DNA of 64,000 nt, taken from assembly GCF_051020765.1 (NCBI RefSeq), contig NC_134933.1, forward strand, positions 6,979,461 to 7,043,460, given 5' to 3'. Position 1 is the stretch's first letter, and each line of letters starts with the position of its first letter. Under the pieces are notes generated by a model. The model was not told the origin of the DNA. It did not search any database and saw only the letters and a list, made by a program, of their open reading frames with translations. The DNA is from Lasioglossum baleicum. Its lineage: Eukaryota; Arthropoda; Insecta; Hymenoptera; Halictidae. Positions 62,778 to 64,000 of the stretch are shown piece after piece. Position numbers and translations under genes: made by a program.

Positions 62778-64000
62778 TATATGCGATATTCTTTTATACT
62801 GTATAATATTTGTACAGGCCACAAACATTAAGCGCAAATAACAGATGGCAAAAAGTAGATATTGGTCCACATGTGATGTTTGCTTTTAATTTACTTTTTC
62901 AGAATGTCATTCTGTTTTTTCATACTGTGCAATATTTGTTCGGATGTTAAATATTAAATCCAAATATCAGATAAAATATTGGATATCTTAATTGTATACT
63001 TTTTGGTGGTGTAATTCTGTTTGTGAAGGCTTTTACTAGAGTGTTCATGCGTTTTATATGTTTCCACAGGCGCTTATATGTTCTTCAAAGGTCCAAATTT
63101 TAGATATGTAGATCCTAGTATCCGCACTTACGGCTCCTGTTAGATATGGCCGACCGCCTAAGGCAGACCATGTTCTTGTTTCGTATGGATTTATTGATGT
63201 ATCTTCGCTGCTTATCATAGTGTTCTGAATCGGTAATGAACGAGTCGACTATGGACGTTGCAATATGCAGTGATGTTACTGTATAGCATAAATCTTGTAT
63301 GCATTGGGTTTCTTAAGTATCGGAAAATACTTCATGGCCACATGTTTTGTAAGCAGTATTTATATGTATGTATAGGCTCATTAACTTTCTGCACATATCT
63401 AACCGTTGCAAGACTGATAATGTTCGTTTTAACCCTCGGACGATTCATTCGGACGATTTTTATAGCTATACATAATAGGACCGTTCACAGCTCTAATAAT
63501 TTTTAAAAATTTTGCTTTTGATGATATTTCGTGTAGACGCATTAATCTTCACGATATCCTCAATGAAACAGCTATTCAGTTAGTTTAATTGCCACAAATT
63601 CAGTACTTAAATGACAATTTGGATGTTCCCGGTAAAAATAGACTCAGGCACAGCCGTCGGCATCGGAGGGTTAATTTCGTTTCCGACCAATTTTCTAGTC
63701 AACAGAAGAAACTTCCCTCTTTCTAAATCTTATAAAATTGTTGATGAAAATAAGATGTGGCACGTAGACACGTCACTAAACTAATAACTTAGCTAATAAC
63801 CGATAAGACAACAACACGGTCTAAGTAATATAAGGCATTAACGTCGACAAAATGAATACCAGGCGTTAAAGAAGAATAGGACAACCGTGGAGCACCGTGG
63901 GACGTGCTTAAAAATCACACTGCTGAAATAACGTGCCAGGCCATTAATTTTAATGCTGGACTTGGAAAAGAACGCGTTACATATATGTAGACGTACAAAG

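Larger units (their letters stand above)
58495..64000 (-). other. Partial intron 5' of the first Ig exon
   Basis: This is sequence upstream of the first Ig exon. No exon with a signal peptide and a phase-1 end was recognised on the minus strand, so the transcription start probably lies beyond position 64000. It holds a CpG-rich patch (about 59160-59620), a Helitron-like or other repeat segment near 59850-60230, and the 356-bp palindromic element at 62422-62777. The final 1.2 kb shows nothing recognisable. Confidence 0.65.

Overview
The window is eukaryotic nuclear DNA, almost certainly from an insect. It is AT-rich, intron-dominated and littered with small DNA-transposon relics. The only conserved host gene I can prove lies on the minus strand and spans the window: four internal exons of a two-Ig-plus cell-surface protein of the DIP (Dpr-interacting protein)/lachesin-like family. 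Read 5' to 3' on the minus strand they are 58494-58397 (start of Ig1), 11631-11424 (rest of Ig1), 10240-10082 (start of Ig2) and 660-532 (rest of Ig2). All reading phases match across the three junctions, and the joined product has the canonical Cys/Trp/Tyr-x-Cys framework of both Ig domains. The signal-peptide exon(s) lie to the right of 58494, probably outside the window. Ig3 and the C-terminal exons lie to the left of position 1. Hymenoptera is my guess for the order, but the sequence alone does not settle it, and I cannot name the DIP paralogue.

The introns are about 9.4 kb (661-10081), 1.2 kb (10241-11423) and 46.8 kb (11632-58396). The 46.8-kb intron splits Ig1 and holds most of the other content. 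It contains three tandem arrays with unit lengths of 415, 203 and 199 bp, and a diverged inverted relic of the 199-bp unit. It contains a 120-bp hAT-type MITE with an 8-bp target duplication, a 541-bp piggyBac-like element, a truncated Helitron, a Harbinger-like MITE and a 440-bp foldback. It also holds two copies of a ~370-bp dispersed repeat that differ by an internal 23-bp micro-inversion, and a related family that shares the same 3' terminus. A 356-bp almost perfect palindrome flanked by TA sits upstream of the first Ig exon at 62.4 kb.

One nested intact ORF stands out. At 38974-39546 on the plus strand, antisense to the host gene, it encodes a 190-residue protein. It has an N-terminal psq/CENP-B-like helix-turn-helix of the pogo/Tigger/Jerky transposase type, followed by acidic repeats and a short C-terminal tail, with no DDE catalytic domain. 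A short motif close to AGACTGCGGATTTTTATGCA recurs at about eight dispersed sites on both strands and, in a shortened form, inside the 203-bp satellite. I cannot assign it to a known element. No rRNA, tRNA, CRISPR array or prokaryotic operon was seen.
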